A DNA stretch of 64,000 nt from Istiophorus platypterus. Its lineage: Eukaryota > Chordata > Actinopteri > Istiophoriformes > Istiophoridae. The stretch spans positions 27,888,527 through 27,952,526 of the forward strand of contig CM029121.1 of the NCBI GenBank assembly GCA_016859345.1, written 5' to 3'. The position numbers and the translations under genes are program-made. Shown here in pieces: positions 39,629-52,255 of this stretch (positions within the stretch are counted from its first letter, which is position 1; each line of letters opens with the position of its first letter). The notes under the pieces were generated by a model. That model did not search any database. It was not told the DNA's origin and was given only the letters and a program-made list of their open reading frames with translations.

Positions 39629-42600
39629 TCAGACAGAGAACTCTGCCCCGCCCTTACGGGCACGTCTGAGGGGAAACGTTGGAAGTTTGAGTCCGGCGAA
39701 CGGGCTCATCCACAGCAGGGAGGGCCGACCCCCGAACACCAACCTCAGCCCCGCCCAGCGAGTCTGGCGCTCCCACGTCGGCCTCTCGTTCTTCAGGCGC
39801 TCAATCTCCTGACAGACAAACACACGGGACCCCATCACACATGTATTACTGGTCCGATATTAGCTAATGGCACATATATGGTATCTGGAGGATCGGTACG
39901 ATCCGTAGGGACAACACACTGTAAAAAGGCCATTAGTGACCAAGCTGTGGAACATAATGTGGGATATGTTGGATCCTCACCGTCTCGTCGCTGCAGATGG
40001 AGTGGATCTGGGTGCAGAACATGACGGCTGTGAAGCTGAGGAAGAGGAGGCCCTCCATGCAGAGGAAGATCATCAGCATCATTGTCACTGGGGGGGAGAA
40101 ATCACTGCACTCTGGGGAAAAAGACAAAACAGAACTGTTATACTGCAAACTGTAACAGCACAAGAGAGGCTCCTGATCAAGAAAGGTCCAGCCAAACTTC
40201 ATACAGCTCAATGTCACAGATCATAAAATCCACTCAAGAGGCTTCGTAGAGCAAACGACACATCTGTCCCCATATGGGACAAGTAGAAAAAAAAAAGGAA
40301 AGGAGAGGAGGATGGTCACCTCTCCACTGGACTTGGATGCAGGTGATGAACTGGTATCCGCTGAGGCCCAGAGCGTGACTGGAGATCATAGCGATGTACA
40401 TCTGTGGACAGAAACAAAAATAATTATCCAACCTCTTCACAGTCTTGGGATCTAAAAAGACTAGGGAACGCTGTTTTTGTCATCGCTTTCAGTCTGTTGC
40501 AGCGCCATACGGGTTATGTTTACCGAAGTAAGTGACATAAAGATCAGACACAAAGAAAAAACAGAGGAGGAAGCCGCAGAATTCAGAAAAGAAGGAAATG
40601 TTACTACACAAAGTATGTGCACATATACACAAAAGGTGTCAGACTCGCAGCTTCTCTGGATTGAGACGTTTCCACAGCTCCCACTGTATTTTTTCTTTGT
40701 GCTTGTAATGATCCCTTTTTTTGATGGATTCCCAGAGAAAGTTTCGATGGTCAATTTCTTTCTGTCATTAACAAGCCACTTCAGCTGAAAGGATGACGGT
40801 CTGGGGAAACTGGAACAAAGCAGCTGGTTAGTAGAAGCAGCACTACCGGCGATCTAGAGGCTGCGAAGCTGCATCTATCACATCAACATTTTGCACCAAA
40901 TATTGATAATAATCAGGACTATCAGCAAAATAAATAAGGAGTGTTCCTCTTGAGTTCAACTTCGGTTGAAGAAGCTACGGTGGTTGGAGTTGACTGCATT
41001 TACAGCTGCAGTTATTTTGATGACACTGTAGTTATTCATCTACTGATTATTTTCTCGATTAATCAATTACTCGTTTGTTCTGTTAAATGCCAAAAAACAG
41101 TGAAAAGTGTCCATCATGTCATCAAATTGCCTTTTTTATTCAACGACCTACTCCAAATAATATCGAATTACTGTCACAAAAGACTGAGAAAAGCAGTAAA
41201 TCTTCACCAGTGACTATTTTGCATTTTCAGTGAATCAGTAAAATGCAGAGACACCGAAGCTCTAAAGACTTTTCTAACTGGTAACACAAACGCTAAAGCA
41301 GCACTGCACACAGTTACAGTCTAGTCACACACAGGTTGGTCACCGATGTGGCTTCTTCGATCCGTTGGAGAAGAATCACTGGCCTCCAGCGTGTCAGGGG
41401 TTGAATGTTAAAACCAAAAAGGAAAAAGTTGAAGATTATTCCACGATGCAATAAAAGGACCGAGCCACATTTTCATCATCAACAACAGAATCTACTTTCT
41501 CTCACATTTACACTCTGCTGATTCCCTTCCTTTCCCCTTCATTTCATCATCCAAGTTTGGTTCATAAGCTGGTGACTGAGTTGCTTGACCTCATTGCTAT
41601 TTTCTGATTTAAATGTCTGAGATCCGATTTTAAAATGCTGACCCTGCTGAAAATCTGCATCTGTGTGACAGATGAGAGCCTTAAATCCTCTGTAAATCTG
41701 TGTACTGTTCTTCTATCATAAAAACATCTCTGGTTTTCCTCTGTCCGTCGTGTATGGAGATAACCCTGGAAGAGAAGGTGGGACAAACAGCTGGACGGGA
41801 AGTGGACTCACGGTGAAGAGGACGAAGAAGCGCTGGTTCTTCTCTCCGACACAGTTGTTGACCCAGGGACAGTGGTGGTCCATCTTGCGGATGCAGCGCT
41901 TACAGATGCTGTAGATGACGAAGAAAATGGAGGGACATTTATGACTCTTATCTTTGGCTTCGTAACAGCCAAACTGTTGACATTCATTTATTACAGTCCT
42001 GATTTTACATTCTTGAAGTAACTTTTCCTTTTGTTTTGTTTTTTGTGGAAGGAAACCAACTTATATAGCCCTATGAAATGACACCAAGCTGTTTACAGTA
42101 GTCACTCCAGGATGTACTATACTGATTTATGTAGTCTATACCAACATGCTCAGGATACATGATGACATGAAATACACAGCCATGTATGTTGAAGCACATT
42201 AGATGTAGTAAAGTATATTGTGAGAATTATAGACCTTGTATCATGATAAGATTATTAGTCAAATTGAAAACTTTAGTATTTTTTTATTTATTGTTTTTTT
42301 TAAATAGGAGAGCTTCCTTGGAAATAATGGAGACAATAGGTGGCAGCAAAAAGGGCTGAAACTTGAAGATGTGTGACACCAGTAGAACAGATAGACAGAG
42401 TGACTCCTGAGACCACAGGAAAAGTTGGGGTCGCAGTAGTAGGGTATATTGAGAGATGGTTAAAAGTAAGCATATGGGGAAAGAGAGGAATTGATGACTC
42501 CATTATTTCCAGGACATATGGCAAATATGGAAATGAGCTAGGCAGAGCTTTATGGTATAAAAGGATGCACAAAACAGTTGGTAAATCAGTCTGGTCCAGA

Positions 42601-44115
42601 ACAGGCTTGGGTTTATGTCTTATTTGTAAGAATAATCTCTACTGCATTGAACTCTGACCATCTAAAGTGCTTCATTGAGCGTGTTCTGGGTTTCAAGTAT
42701 TTTTGAGAAGACCCTTTAATATGTTGATGTAAGAAGTGCAGAGTCACATCTGGCCCAGACCTGGTGTTCGATTTTTACACAACATTTTACAGTGTTTTCT
42801 TCTTTTAATCCTGTGAAGCAGGAAAAGTGAAACAGATACAAAGTTTTTATTAATTAACACTGTTGTCTAGTGTAATAGTTTCCTGTATGATAACATTAAT
42901 TTTCACTTTTCCTCTTGTTATTATTGCTCTGCATGCTGGTAAACCCTCCCAGGTGTGTAACAATAATTCCTAGTTATGTAATTAATTAATTGATGTGACC
43001 TGGACCTAGGTATGGATCATTGAACAGGACTACTGGGTACAGTTCCAGGGGCCATAGGGGCCAGGGGGCAATATCTACATCACAGAGCCAGAAAATAACC
43101 ACAGAGAGGCACATAACAACTACAAAGAGATGGAAAACGACCATTAAGAGACAGAAATCAAAGACAAAGAGACAAAAACAACAAAGAGACGGAAAACGAC
43201 TACAGAGAGACGGAAAACGACTATAAAGACACTAAACAATCACCAATAGAGAGAAAACAATGAGTAGGAGACACAAAACAACTGCAACTACTGCGCCCAC
43301 TGACTCATAATCCATTTGAATCTGGACTCAGATAAGCAGCAGAAAACTAGAATTAAAAATTGCTGAATTGTTAAGTTTTTGTGAATCAATGAGCTTAGCA
43401 ACCATCTCCGACAGTCAAAGGTAATTGTTTAGAGGAGGCAAGAAAAAATATTCATGATCACTGTAAATCAAAAGACATATTAATACTTTCTAAGGCCTTT
43501 TTTTTTTTGTTGTGAGACCTGTAGATACAATGTACATGGATACTACTTGATACTACAGCTCAGGAACCCTTCTGACCTGCAGTGATGAGCCCTCTCAGGT
43601 TTGATGCTGCAGCATTTTGGACACTTGTAGACGACCTCGCCCGGCCTCAGCTGCAGACTCTCCATGTATTCCTTCGTGGCGTTTCCTTTAGGAACGGCTC
43701 CCTGAGGAGAGGGAGGAGGAAACAGAGGATAAATGGAGGGGACTGTAAACGTCTCGGTTTAGCGCTGCTTCTTTTTTCTCTATTAAAAAAGAAAAAGAAG
43801 CCCCCTCACTGGATCGGTCAGCATGGTGCGGAGGTGGGAGGCCAGCGCCAGCACGGCCAGGCTGTTGAACACCACGCCGTTGATCACGGCGTACCAGAAA
43901 CTCCTGGAGGGAAGCAGCATGACGAAGGTGACCACAAAGTCGGCGAAGAAGACCAGGAGCCAGGTGATGAAGGCGCACACCATGCCGCAGCAGTCCCGGA
44001 TGAACCAGAGCTGCTTGGCCCCGCTGTGGGAGCTCGCTTCCACCACAGCCCCCGTGTCCCCATCCAGCAGGGGGCGCTGCTGCTCCACGTCCCTCACGCG
44101 GTGACTTGACGTCAT
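39629..44115 (-). CDS. zdhhc7: Palmitoyltransferase ZDHHC7
   Basis: Golgi S-palmitoyltransferase that transfers palmitate to cysteines of signalling proteins. Six coding exons, phases closed: 44115-43810, 43701-43577, 41908-41812, 40401-40320, 40111-39981, 39808-39629; 306 aa (human 308). N-terminus HRVRDVEQQRPLLDGD, then WFIRDCCGMVCAFITWLLVF and VVTFVMLLPSRSFWYAVING (membrane segments 1-2). The zinc-binding cysteine-rich domain reads CPKCCSIKPERAHHCS then ICKRCIRKMDHHCPW, with the catalytic cysteine at about 157. Membrane segments 3-4 follow (MYIAMISSHALGLSG; MMLMIFLCMEGLLFLSFTA). The end is RRARKGGAEFSV, close to human RPRKGGPEFSV. The start ATG is internal to its exon. A CpG island near 47 kb is the likely promoter, with a long 5' UTR intron. 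Confidence 0.96.
40940..41220. repeat. Dispersed repeat in a zdhhc7 intron
   Basis: Contains CAGCTGCAGTTATTTTGATG then TTTTCTCGATTAATCAATTA. Relatives are recognisable at about 44395-44470, 47920-48010 and 62770-63070. A short interspersed family; no coding content. Confidence 0.6.
43080..43290. repeat. Minisatellite of AGAGACGGAAAACGACTAC-like units
   Basis: Imperfect tandem units of about 18-25 bases in a zdhhc7 intron. The plus-strand Lys/Arg/Thr-rich open frame here is an artefact. Confidence 0.75.
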
Positions 44116-46619
44116 TCTGCCCTGACGGAGATTATGGAGGAGGACATGCAGGATCAAGCCATTTTAACTGATACAAGTTTTCAAAGAACAACAAACATTA
44201 TTTCTTTGTGCCAATAATATAGATTAGTTTACCTGCATTTTAATTTACTACCTCATCAATGGTTTTATTAATATTCACACTTTAAAAGGTTTCTCTGGCC
44301 TTCATGGGAAAGTCATGTAAGCAGTAGCATGGGACACAATCTACAACAGTCACAATCATCGGCATCGATATGTGTTTGTTGTAGGTTGTAGGTTAGAGCT
44401 GCAACTCACAACTATTTTCATCATTGACTGACCTGCTGATTATTTGCTCAGTTTATAGGTTAAAACATTTTTTTTTAAATAAAAATATCACAAAGTATTA
44501 AAAAATGCCCATTACATACAACGTCTCTAAACGTCTTATTCTGATGGACCCACAGTCTAGAATGCAAAGATTATCAGTTTGAAATAAACTAATAAACTAA
44601 AACTAAAACTTAAACTAATAACAAGCAGCATATTCTCATCTTTGAGAAGCTGGAACAAGTGATTTTGATTTCCTTTTTTTTTTTACATTTTTACTTCCAT
44701 TTATTATTCCCCATTTTTGCATCTCTGCTGCTGCTGCTTTAGTTCAGAGAATTGACATGATTTAGATTTTTTATTTACGATTAAAAACTGTCTGTAATTA
44801 AACATGCTTGATATTAAGTAATTAGACTAATAAAAAGAGAAGCCTCATATTTGGAAATCATCTCATAAATCATGATGTATTTTTCTGCATTACATCAGAG
44901 TAAATCAGCTGCTTCTGACAATAAAAAGTATTGATTTTGGTATTGGCATCTCAGATCCTGGTGCTGAAATCTCTGATGCTGCTCCCGGTGACATTTGGCA
45001 TCGGATCGAAACCACATCCCAGAGAAATCCAGCATATGAAGTCCGACTCAGGATGATGGATGCTCACCTGGAAGTGCCTCCACGTTATGACATTATCTCC
45101 TCATCGTCTTCTAGCTGCTCCACGGGGTCACAGGCTGTTTTCAGTCTGGCTCACATCGCTGTTGAGGGCACAATGGAAGTTTTACTGCAAATAAATTAAT
45201 CAAAAGCCTTTTGGTTTGTGACGACAGAAACAGAGGAGTTAATCCTCCATTTTACTGTTTACAGAGGTGACAATCGCTACTTTTTGACTCATGAACTCAT
45301 GAGGATCCAGATGTTAAACCAACTAACCTCCAAGAAGCAGCAGTGGAAAGTGCATTTACTCAAGTACTGTATATAAGTATACCTGAGAGCTATTTATGTA
45401 TTTTATTTCAGTATTTCCATTTTATGCTATTTTATAGTTCTACTCCACAACATTATAGAGGGAAATACTTTACCCTCCATTATAAGTATGTGACAACTGT
45501 AGTTAGTAGTTACTCCTCAGGTTCACTTTTTACATAAACAAACACTTAAACCTATAAAAATAGTAACCTAGTGGTTTTCTAACACTTTCAGCTTTTGATT
45601 CCTTTAAAAAAAAGAAAAAAGTTTCAATAGTCTTCTATTCACTCAGAGTGAATTTTCCCTCTAAGCTTCTCACATGGTTTCATTTAAACAACAGCATGAA
45701 ACTGTGAGATGTCACATCTTCAAATGTCACCAGAAAAGAAGAAATTAAAGAAAAGAAGTTCTGATGTAGCACTTTATTTTTTCTTCTTTCCTCCACCAGG
45801 AATCTGAGGGGTTGGGATTATTCATGGAGAAAAAGCCGTAAAAAGATTTAAAAACAAAGATCTGGACATTTCTCTGGCCTTTGATTTTATTATGAACTTC
45901 TGGATAATTACAGGTGTGTAAAGTTTTAGTTTAAAGGCCAAGTCTCTCCCCAGTGGAACCACTAACAACTCAGAGTCATCTGTGACTACTGACCCCACCT
46001 GGACACTGATTTCAGCTTTAACGGTGTGGTGTCTTATCAGTTTGCACGACAGTGAATAACGTAACAATAAGAGATTTCTTGCACTGCAGCCAGTATTTAG
46101 CTGTAGATGGATATTTTATGTTTTAAGAAATTGTTCCATAATCTTTTTTTCCCCAACCACCCAACTCTGTGTTACAGGTCAATGCTTCAGAAGACAACTC
46201 AGCTTAATAATAATGGTTAACTGTGTTAATTCTGTGTTCTTGTTTCCATTTAGTGTAAAAGCTTTGTCTCATTTACAGACAGAGAAACCAATGATGAGAA
46301 CTCTTGAACAAAGAATCCTCCAGTTTTTCTTCTTACACTAAGATATTTCATTTTTCAGTGTTTTGAATTTTCTTTTTTACATAAAAACTTATGTATATTC
46401 AGTTTACTTTGATGTGAGATATAAAATAGCACATTTTAGAAGCTGTGTTTGGTGTTTTTGATTTTAAAAAATGCCCGAGGATAATAATCAATTGCTAGAC
46501 TAATAGTTTCAGCCCTAAAGTAACTAGTAGCTAATAACTGTGACCGTAATGGGGTTAAAGCATTTTTAAGAAGATGTAAACTTCGGAATAAATCGAGACA
46601 CCACTGAATATGTGCAGCT
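44116..46619. other. zdhhc7 5' intron/UTR region
   Basis: AT-rich. It holds copies of dispersed repeats at about 44395-44470 and 45336-45500. No coding exon recognised; non-coding exons of zdhhc7 may lie here. Confidence 0.4.
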
Positions 46620-47360
46620 TTTCGTTTGGGTTATGTGGCGTTAGCTTAACAAACCTGACAGCGCCAGACATTTACCTGTTCAGGTGTAAAAACGAGCCAC
46701 ATACAGCGAAAGGTGAGTAACGTGGAGCCTCGTACGAAGCAGGTAGGTTCGCTCCGGGGCTTAATTTCTCCAGATCAGCGGAACCGCTTCTTCACACGGC
46801 CGCGGCAAGCTAACGTAAGCTAACGGCTAACGCTGCTAGCCGCTGCGTCGTTAGCATCTGTAGCTGCGGGTTGGTCCGGTTGTTCTAGACGTTTCTCACC
46901 TGGCAGGTGAAGAGAAGCGAACGGCGCAGGCTGACAGGTCGTTTCGTTCGCTGGCCGACGGCAGAGGAAACGTCCACGCTGCTACACGGAGAAGCAACAG
47001 CGGCACTTTAGCGTGTCTCCGGCGGCGACATCCCGGCGTTTCTAGGCGTCTGCGCCGATGGACTCGCATTAGTGACTTGGCACCTGGCGGCGGCCGCGGA
47101 GGAGACTCACCTGTCCGCCTCGCTCCGCTCACACGCTGCAGCCCCGGGGCTCGTCCGCGTCCCCGCTCTTCGTTTTCTGTCCCGTCGGTCCTCACAGGAA
47201 GTGTGTCCCCCCGGGTTCGGCCCCCGGGATCGGCCCCCGGGATCGGCCCCCGGGTTCGGCCCCCCCCCGGACTCGGCCCCCGGGTTCGGCCCCGGTTCGG
47301 CCCCGGTTCGCCCCCCGGCGCTTCTCCGTCCGCTGATGAAGCCCGTGGGACGCGGCTGAA
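46620..47360 (-). promoter_or_regulatory. CpG island, probable zdhhc7 promoter
   Basis: CpG-rich stretch upstream of zdhhc7 and downstream of ankrd27. A donor-like site (CAG|gtgagaaac, minus strand, near 46900) could end a non-coding first exon. Open frames here reflect base composition. Confidence 0.55.
47212..47320. repeat. GC-rich minisatellite in the zdhhc7 promoter
   Basis: Tandem units of about 14-15 bases, CCCCGGGTTCGG or CCCCGGGATCGG, degenerating to CCCCGGTTCGG at the right end. Many CCCGGG palindromes and C/G runs. Confidence 0.9.
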
Positions 47361-47454
47361 AGCTCATAAAACCTAGTGATTAGGCCTCGTTTGGTTCGTT
47401 TTTCCACCATTAAAAATATGAACACCCAGACTCATGGGTGATACATATTATATA

Positions 47455-47830
47455 TACCGGCACATGGTGGAATAAGTAATCAGATCAGTTACTTAAGTAA
47501 AAGTGCTGCGTTTAAAATACTACTAAAGTACAATTTCAGAAGTAGTGTCAATAAAATGTACTTAAAGTAAAAGTACTTCATATAGTCCCAGGATCACAGT
47601 AAAATTACCTGATTATGCAGTAACCTGCCTCCTGTGACTGATCTCTGATCAGATCATTGATCCTGAGTCATGGAGGCTTGGAGCTGATTTAACTACTTTA
47701 TATACAGGTAGATGGTGCAGTCCACTGGTTCCCAACCTGGGGGTCGGGGCCCTCCAGAGGGCCACCAGGTAAACCTGAGGGGTTGTCAGGTGATTCATGG
47801 GAAACAAGAAGAAATAAAAATCTGATCCAC
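47455..47830. repeat. Dispersed repeat, inverted relative of 27.1-27.7 kb
   Basis: Carries AGTTACTTAAGTAAAAGTGC, AGTACTTCATATAGT and CCACTGGTTCCCAACCTGG, the last being the reverse complement of motifs near 27390. Confidence 0.75.
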
Positions 47831-50800
47831 AAATCTGGATGAATTTGTCATTTATTGTGTCTTGGTATTTTTGTTTTTTCTGAAATATTGGATGATTTTA
47901 CCTCTTTGGGTCTCCGGCAGTTATTGATCAGACAGTTCTTTTTGCAATCTCTCTATTAATTGTTTGGTCCATGAAACATAAGAAAAGCTGATGTCCTCAA
48001 GTGTCTTTATCCCAATTAGAATATTCAGTTTACTATGATGTAAAGAAAAAAAGTAGCAAATACTCACATTTAAGAGGATGGAACCATATTGCGTTTCGTA
48101 TTTTTGCTTAAAAAAATTACTTTATTATTGGATTATGAAAATGATTCTTTTCTGTCATTGACTACTCAATTAGTCAATAATTAATACTGTAATATAACTA
48201 GTAACTGTATCTGCCAGATAAATGTGATGGATTAAAAAGTAAAAACTATTTGCCTTTTAGTCTTTTAACCAAATGGACCCTGTGATAATATTGCTGTCTG
48301 AGGAGTCGTTGATGTGCTCAGAAGAAAACGCAAATTTGAACATCTGCAGTTCTTCAAAAACTGCACAAACCTCAAGGCTGAGGAAGATCATGTGATATGA
48401 TCGAGAGTTAAACAGCGGCCACTAAAGAAATGAACCTTGGGGCCGAGATTGTTTCTCATCTGAAAAATTTAAAAATCGAGGAAAGATTTGAGCAGGTGAT
48501 TTCCCCAAACCCGGGTCTGATCCTGGGCCCCGAAGTTAAATTAGTGAAATCAGAGATATGTGTCTGTGAAACTGCAGGTTTGTGCTGCTGAATGTAAAGT
48601 GTCAGTGTTTTAAAATGCAGAGTCAACTGTCAAAAACACGCTGTAACTGTTTGATCTGCTGCTACGATATTCAATTATTGTGCTTTCTAAAAAAAATAAA
48701 TAAAAGAAAAATACAAAAGAAAAATAACATGAATGTTCTGATAAAAATCAACTAACTGATAAAAGAACATAATAATTAACAACTAGTACTTTTCTTCACT
48801 CCTTACCACAGATTTATGGTCTGATTAAACCACTGAAAAGAATCTAAATATGAATCCAAATATAGTTCAAATCATAGGTTTTATTTATCACTGGTTGTTT
48901 GGGCATGAATTAAATAAGGCACATTCACATCATCTGAAAACAGGTACAAAAATAATACAGACTTGACTTCTTCTGATTTTGGGTTTTTGACATCGTTTCA
49001 GGTCGAATGAGCCACCGTGGAACATGAGGACGCCGTTTCTGTGCGAGACGGGTCAAACGGAGGGAGGGATGGATAGATGGAAAGATAGAGGGATGGATAG
49101 AGGGATGGATGGTTAACAGTGAAAAAAAGAGACCGAAACACTTGTAACAGAAGAAGTACATGCGTGACATTAACGTGATCAGTAACACTGACGGTCAGGG
49201 TTAAATAGCTCCTACTGTTAAAGGACGAGTCCGCTGGATTTTTCATCCCCCCGGCTCATGAATGACTTAACATTTCCAAATTGCTGTCGGTTCAGTTTCT
49301 AGATGGTTCCATCTGACTTTAGACAAAACTACCTCAAGCAGTGATGGTTCTAATTTCATCTCTGCATGTTTAAAAATCAACTTGCAGAGACTTGAAACTT
49401 GCTTCATGAGAGTAAATGATATATATATTAAATAAGTTTGTTTTTAAACTAGTATCTATCTGTAGCACATCCAAAGAAAACTTTATAATCATCAGTGAGT
49501 GTAATTAACTGTTGTTCTTTACAATTACACATATGTAAAACATGTAAAACTAAACTTTTATCATAGTTTGTCGGTTTTTAAACCTCATTTTTTTTGACGT
49601 TAACATGATGTGACCATGTGATTGCAACACAATCCAATTTAAAACCAGTAAAAATCATATTATTGAATTATCACTCAGTCTCTTTCATGTCCTGGATTAC
49701 CAGAAGTTTGTGAGTGATTAACTCTTTATAAATAACACTTCAGATTTTGTGTTTAATGTTGTTGCTCATTTAGATCATGAATATCTAACGTGACAGAGAA
49801 ACCCTTAAGATCTGAGGCCAGGTTTTCAGGGTGTATTCATCATCAGACGTCGGTGCGTTCAGGGACGCCTGGATACGCAGTAACAAGCAGGCCGCTGAGA
49901 GGGAAATGTCTTAATGCACTAAATGAACTAAATCATGTTGTTCTTTACACTTTAACCACGTTTACTCACTGGTCGACCTCCAGGTTTGAATTTTAGGAAA
50001 AACAGCGGCACTTCCTGGCACGTCAACAAGCGTTTTCTTTTTTTTGGCAGCAGTGTGCTCTGAGGATAATGAACTGGTGGAAACTGCTGTATTTTTATCA
50101 TCCTTTTGATCACATCTGCTTTGTGTCATCGTGTCAGTGTTAGGTTTTTTGGGTTTTTTTTTTTAACCTTTCTTGTTATAGTGCTGCCATATTTGAAGTG
50201 TTTTCCTGCTTTCTAACTCTTGGAAAAAACAATGAAAGTGAATGAATGTTGACTGTGATAGATCAATTACCTGCAGCCAGTTTCAAGTCTCTGCAAGTTG
50301 AAAATAAAGTGGCTGAAATCATGTTGTAAAATATAGTTGTTCTTGTTTTTTTTTTATTATTTTTTTTTTAAATAATTGAAAATACAAAAAACAGGGGTTT
50401 GATCCATTGACTGTTTTTTTTTTTTGTCAGTGAAGAAAACACATTCTAACATTCAGGATAGGCTGAATCTCTCTGAACACACAACACACGACCAACAAGG
50501 GTCATAAATTAAATAAAAACATCCAAATAAAACAGCAAGTGGAGTAGTATGATGTTAAACTGGGTGGGTTTGGGGGGCAGTTGAATGGAGAATCTATTTT
50601 TAAACAGTGAAATCGAGCTAACGTCTAGAACTCAAGTAAACAAGAAAAAAAAACACGTTCTTCAAACGGAGTCTGGTGCTGGGATCAGACCTACTAGTGG
50701 CTTAAATAAAACCAAAGCAACACTAAAAACAGCATGAAACTGAAATAATCCCTTTTTCTTTTTGTGAGGGTTTGAAGAAGAGGAAAGTGCTTCAAACTCA

Positions 50801-52255
50801 GGAGGAGGAGGAAGGAGGATGAGAAAGAGGAGGAAGAGACGCCTTCAGTGTGGAGGAGTTTCAGTGGGAGAAATCCTGAAGTCCTGTTAACACCACCAAC
50901 ATCATCTGAGCTGCTAAGGTCACAATGAAACGATGCCCTCGCTGAGACTGGACACAGGAAACTACGTCCCACCGGATTCCTTCAGAGCATTTCACAGTTT
51001 TTTCAATTGTTTAAGATAATCAGGGGAAAACTGCTGATTACTCTTTTTTTGTTTTAAACTTTGTTGTTTTTTTTTTTTTGTGGGTTCGGATGGAAAATGG
51101 AAGTTTGATTGGATGAGAGGATCCTGGAGTGTTTCTGTGCATCTACTCATAAATAATAAAAATTAACCACTAAATTTTTTTTGTTTGTTTTTCGCATTTA
51201 TGTGCTAAAAGCTCCTTCAAACCTAAGAACTTCCTCTGAGAGTGAACTGTCAACTGATTAAAAAATCTGGAACAACGGCTTGGAGGAGATTTGGGGATTT
51301 GTTGGTAACATCAGACAAGTGTGTAACACACACTGTGGCAAACTTTTACACTTCACTGTGACTTCAAAAAGGTCGATACACCCACATCACAAAAAACATT
51401 TCATCACGTTACCCCCCATGCGGACGCGGCAGTTTTAGTTCGTTTGTCCACGTCATGGAACTGAATCTGTCTCTGAGATGCTGGAGGTGAATGGAATTTA
51501 GTTTGTGTTGCTCAAAGTGCTGAAACAGAATATTAAAAAGCACACGACTCAGCCATTACATCACCATGAAGACGAGGGATAAAATAACCGTTGCTGTGAT
51601 AACTTTCCAGAGTTTTAATGACCCACCCTTAATACTACGCAGCATCTTATTTTAATACGGTGCTGTTTTTGGTCCGAATGTAAATGAGAGGCAAGTTTAA
51701 GAAAAGCTAGTGTTTAATTTTTTAAAAACTAAACTAAACTAAATTCCACTCATCTCCATTCTGCTTGGAAATATCGCTGAGAAATCTCAAACCCAGTAGA
51801 AATAAAACCGATCTGTATAACTAGATACCAGGAGAGGCAAGTAATAAGTTATGTTATTTATAATACGGCTGAACTGACCCTTTAACCTCTTCTACTCACG
51901 CATCTGTGTTGTTTCCGTACAGTAAAAACCGTGGAGAGTTTTCAGCTCCGAGCAGCAGCAATGTGAACCTGTCTGACGTGACCGTGTCTTTTCTACCAGG
52001 GGACGAAACCACAGCACCAATCACCTCAGCTGTTCCACAATCAGTTTGGCATCTTTTCTCAAATTATGTGCCTTTGCTCTCTTCACCGGGCAGGTTCCTC
52101 AAACTGGAAACCGAACATCTGCTTTAACCTGGTTCTCTGTCCCATTCAGTGGTGTGTGATCCTCAGGGCTTCAGGTCTCCGTTTCAGCTGCAGCCTTGCC
52201 GCCTCCACCCTGCACTCGTTTCTGGTGTTTGGTCTGTGTCTCTCAGTTCGCCCCA
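47831..52255 (-). other. ankrd27 3' flank, possibly a long 3' UTR
   Basis: No gene recognised. AT-rich with T runs and a GGATGGATAGAG-type simple repeat near 49060-49110. An AATAAA on the minus strand at 48880-48885 could end a 3.4-kb ankrd27 3' UTR, but this cannot be confirmed. Confidence 0.35.

Noticed and set aside
42373..42657. 94-codon plus-strand open frame in a zdhhc7 intron
   Set aside because: No recognisable family and no supporting signals; possibly an old mobile-element remnant, not provable by eye.
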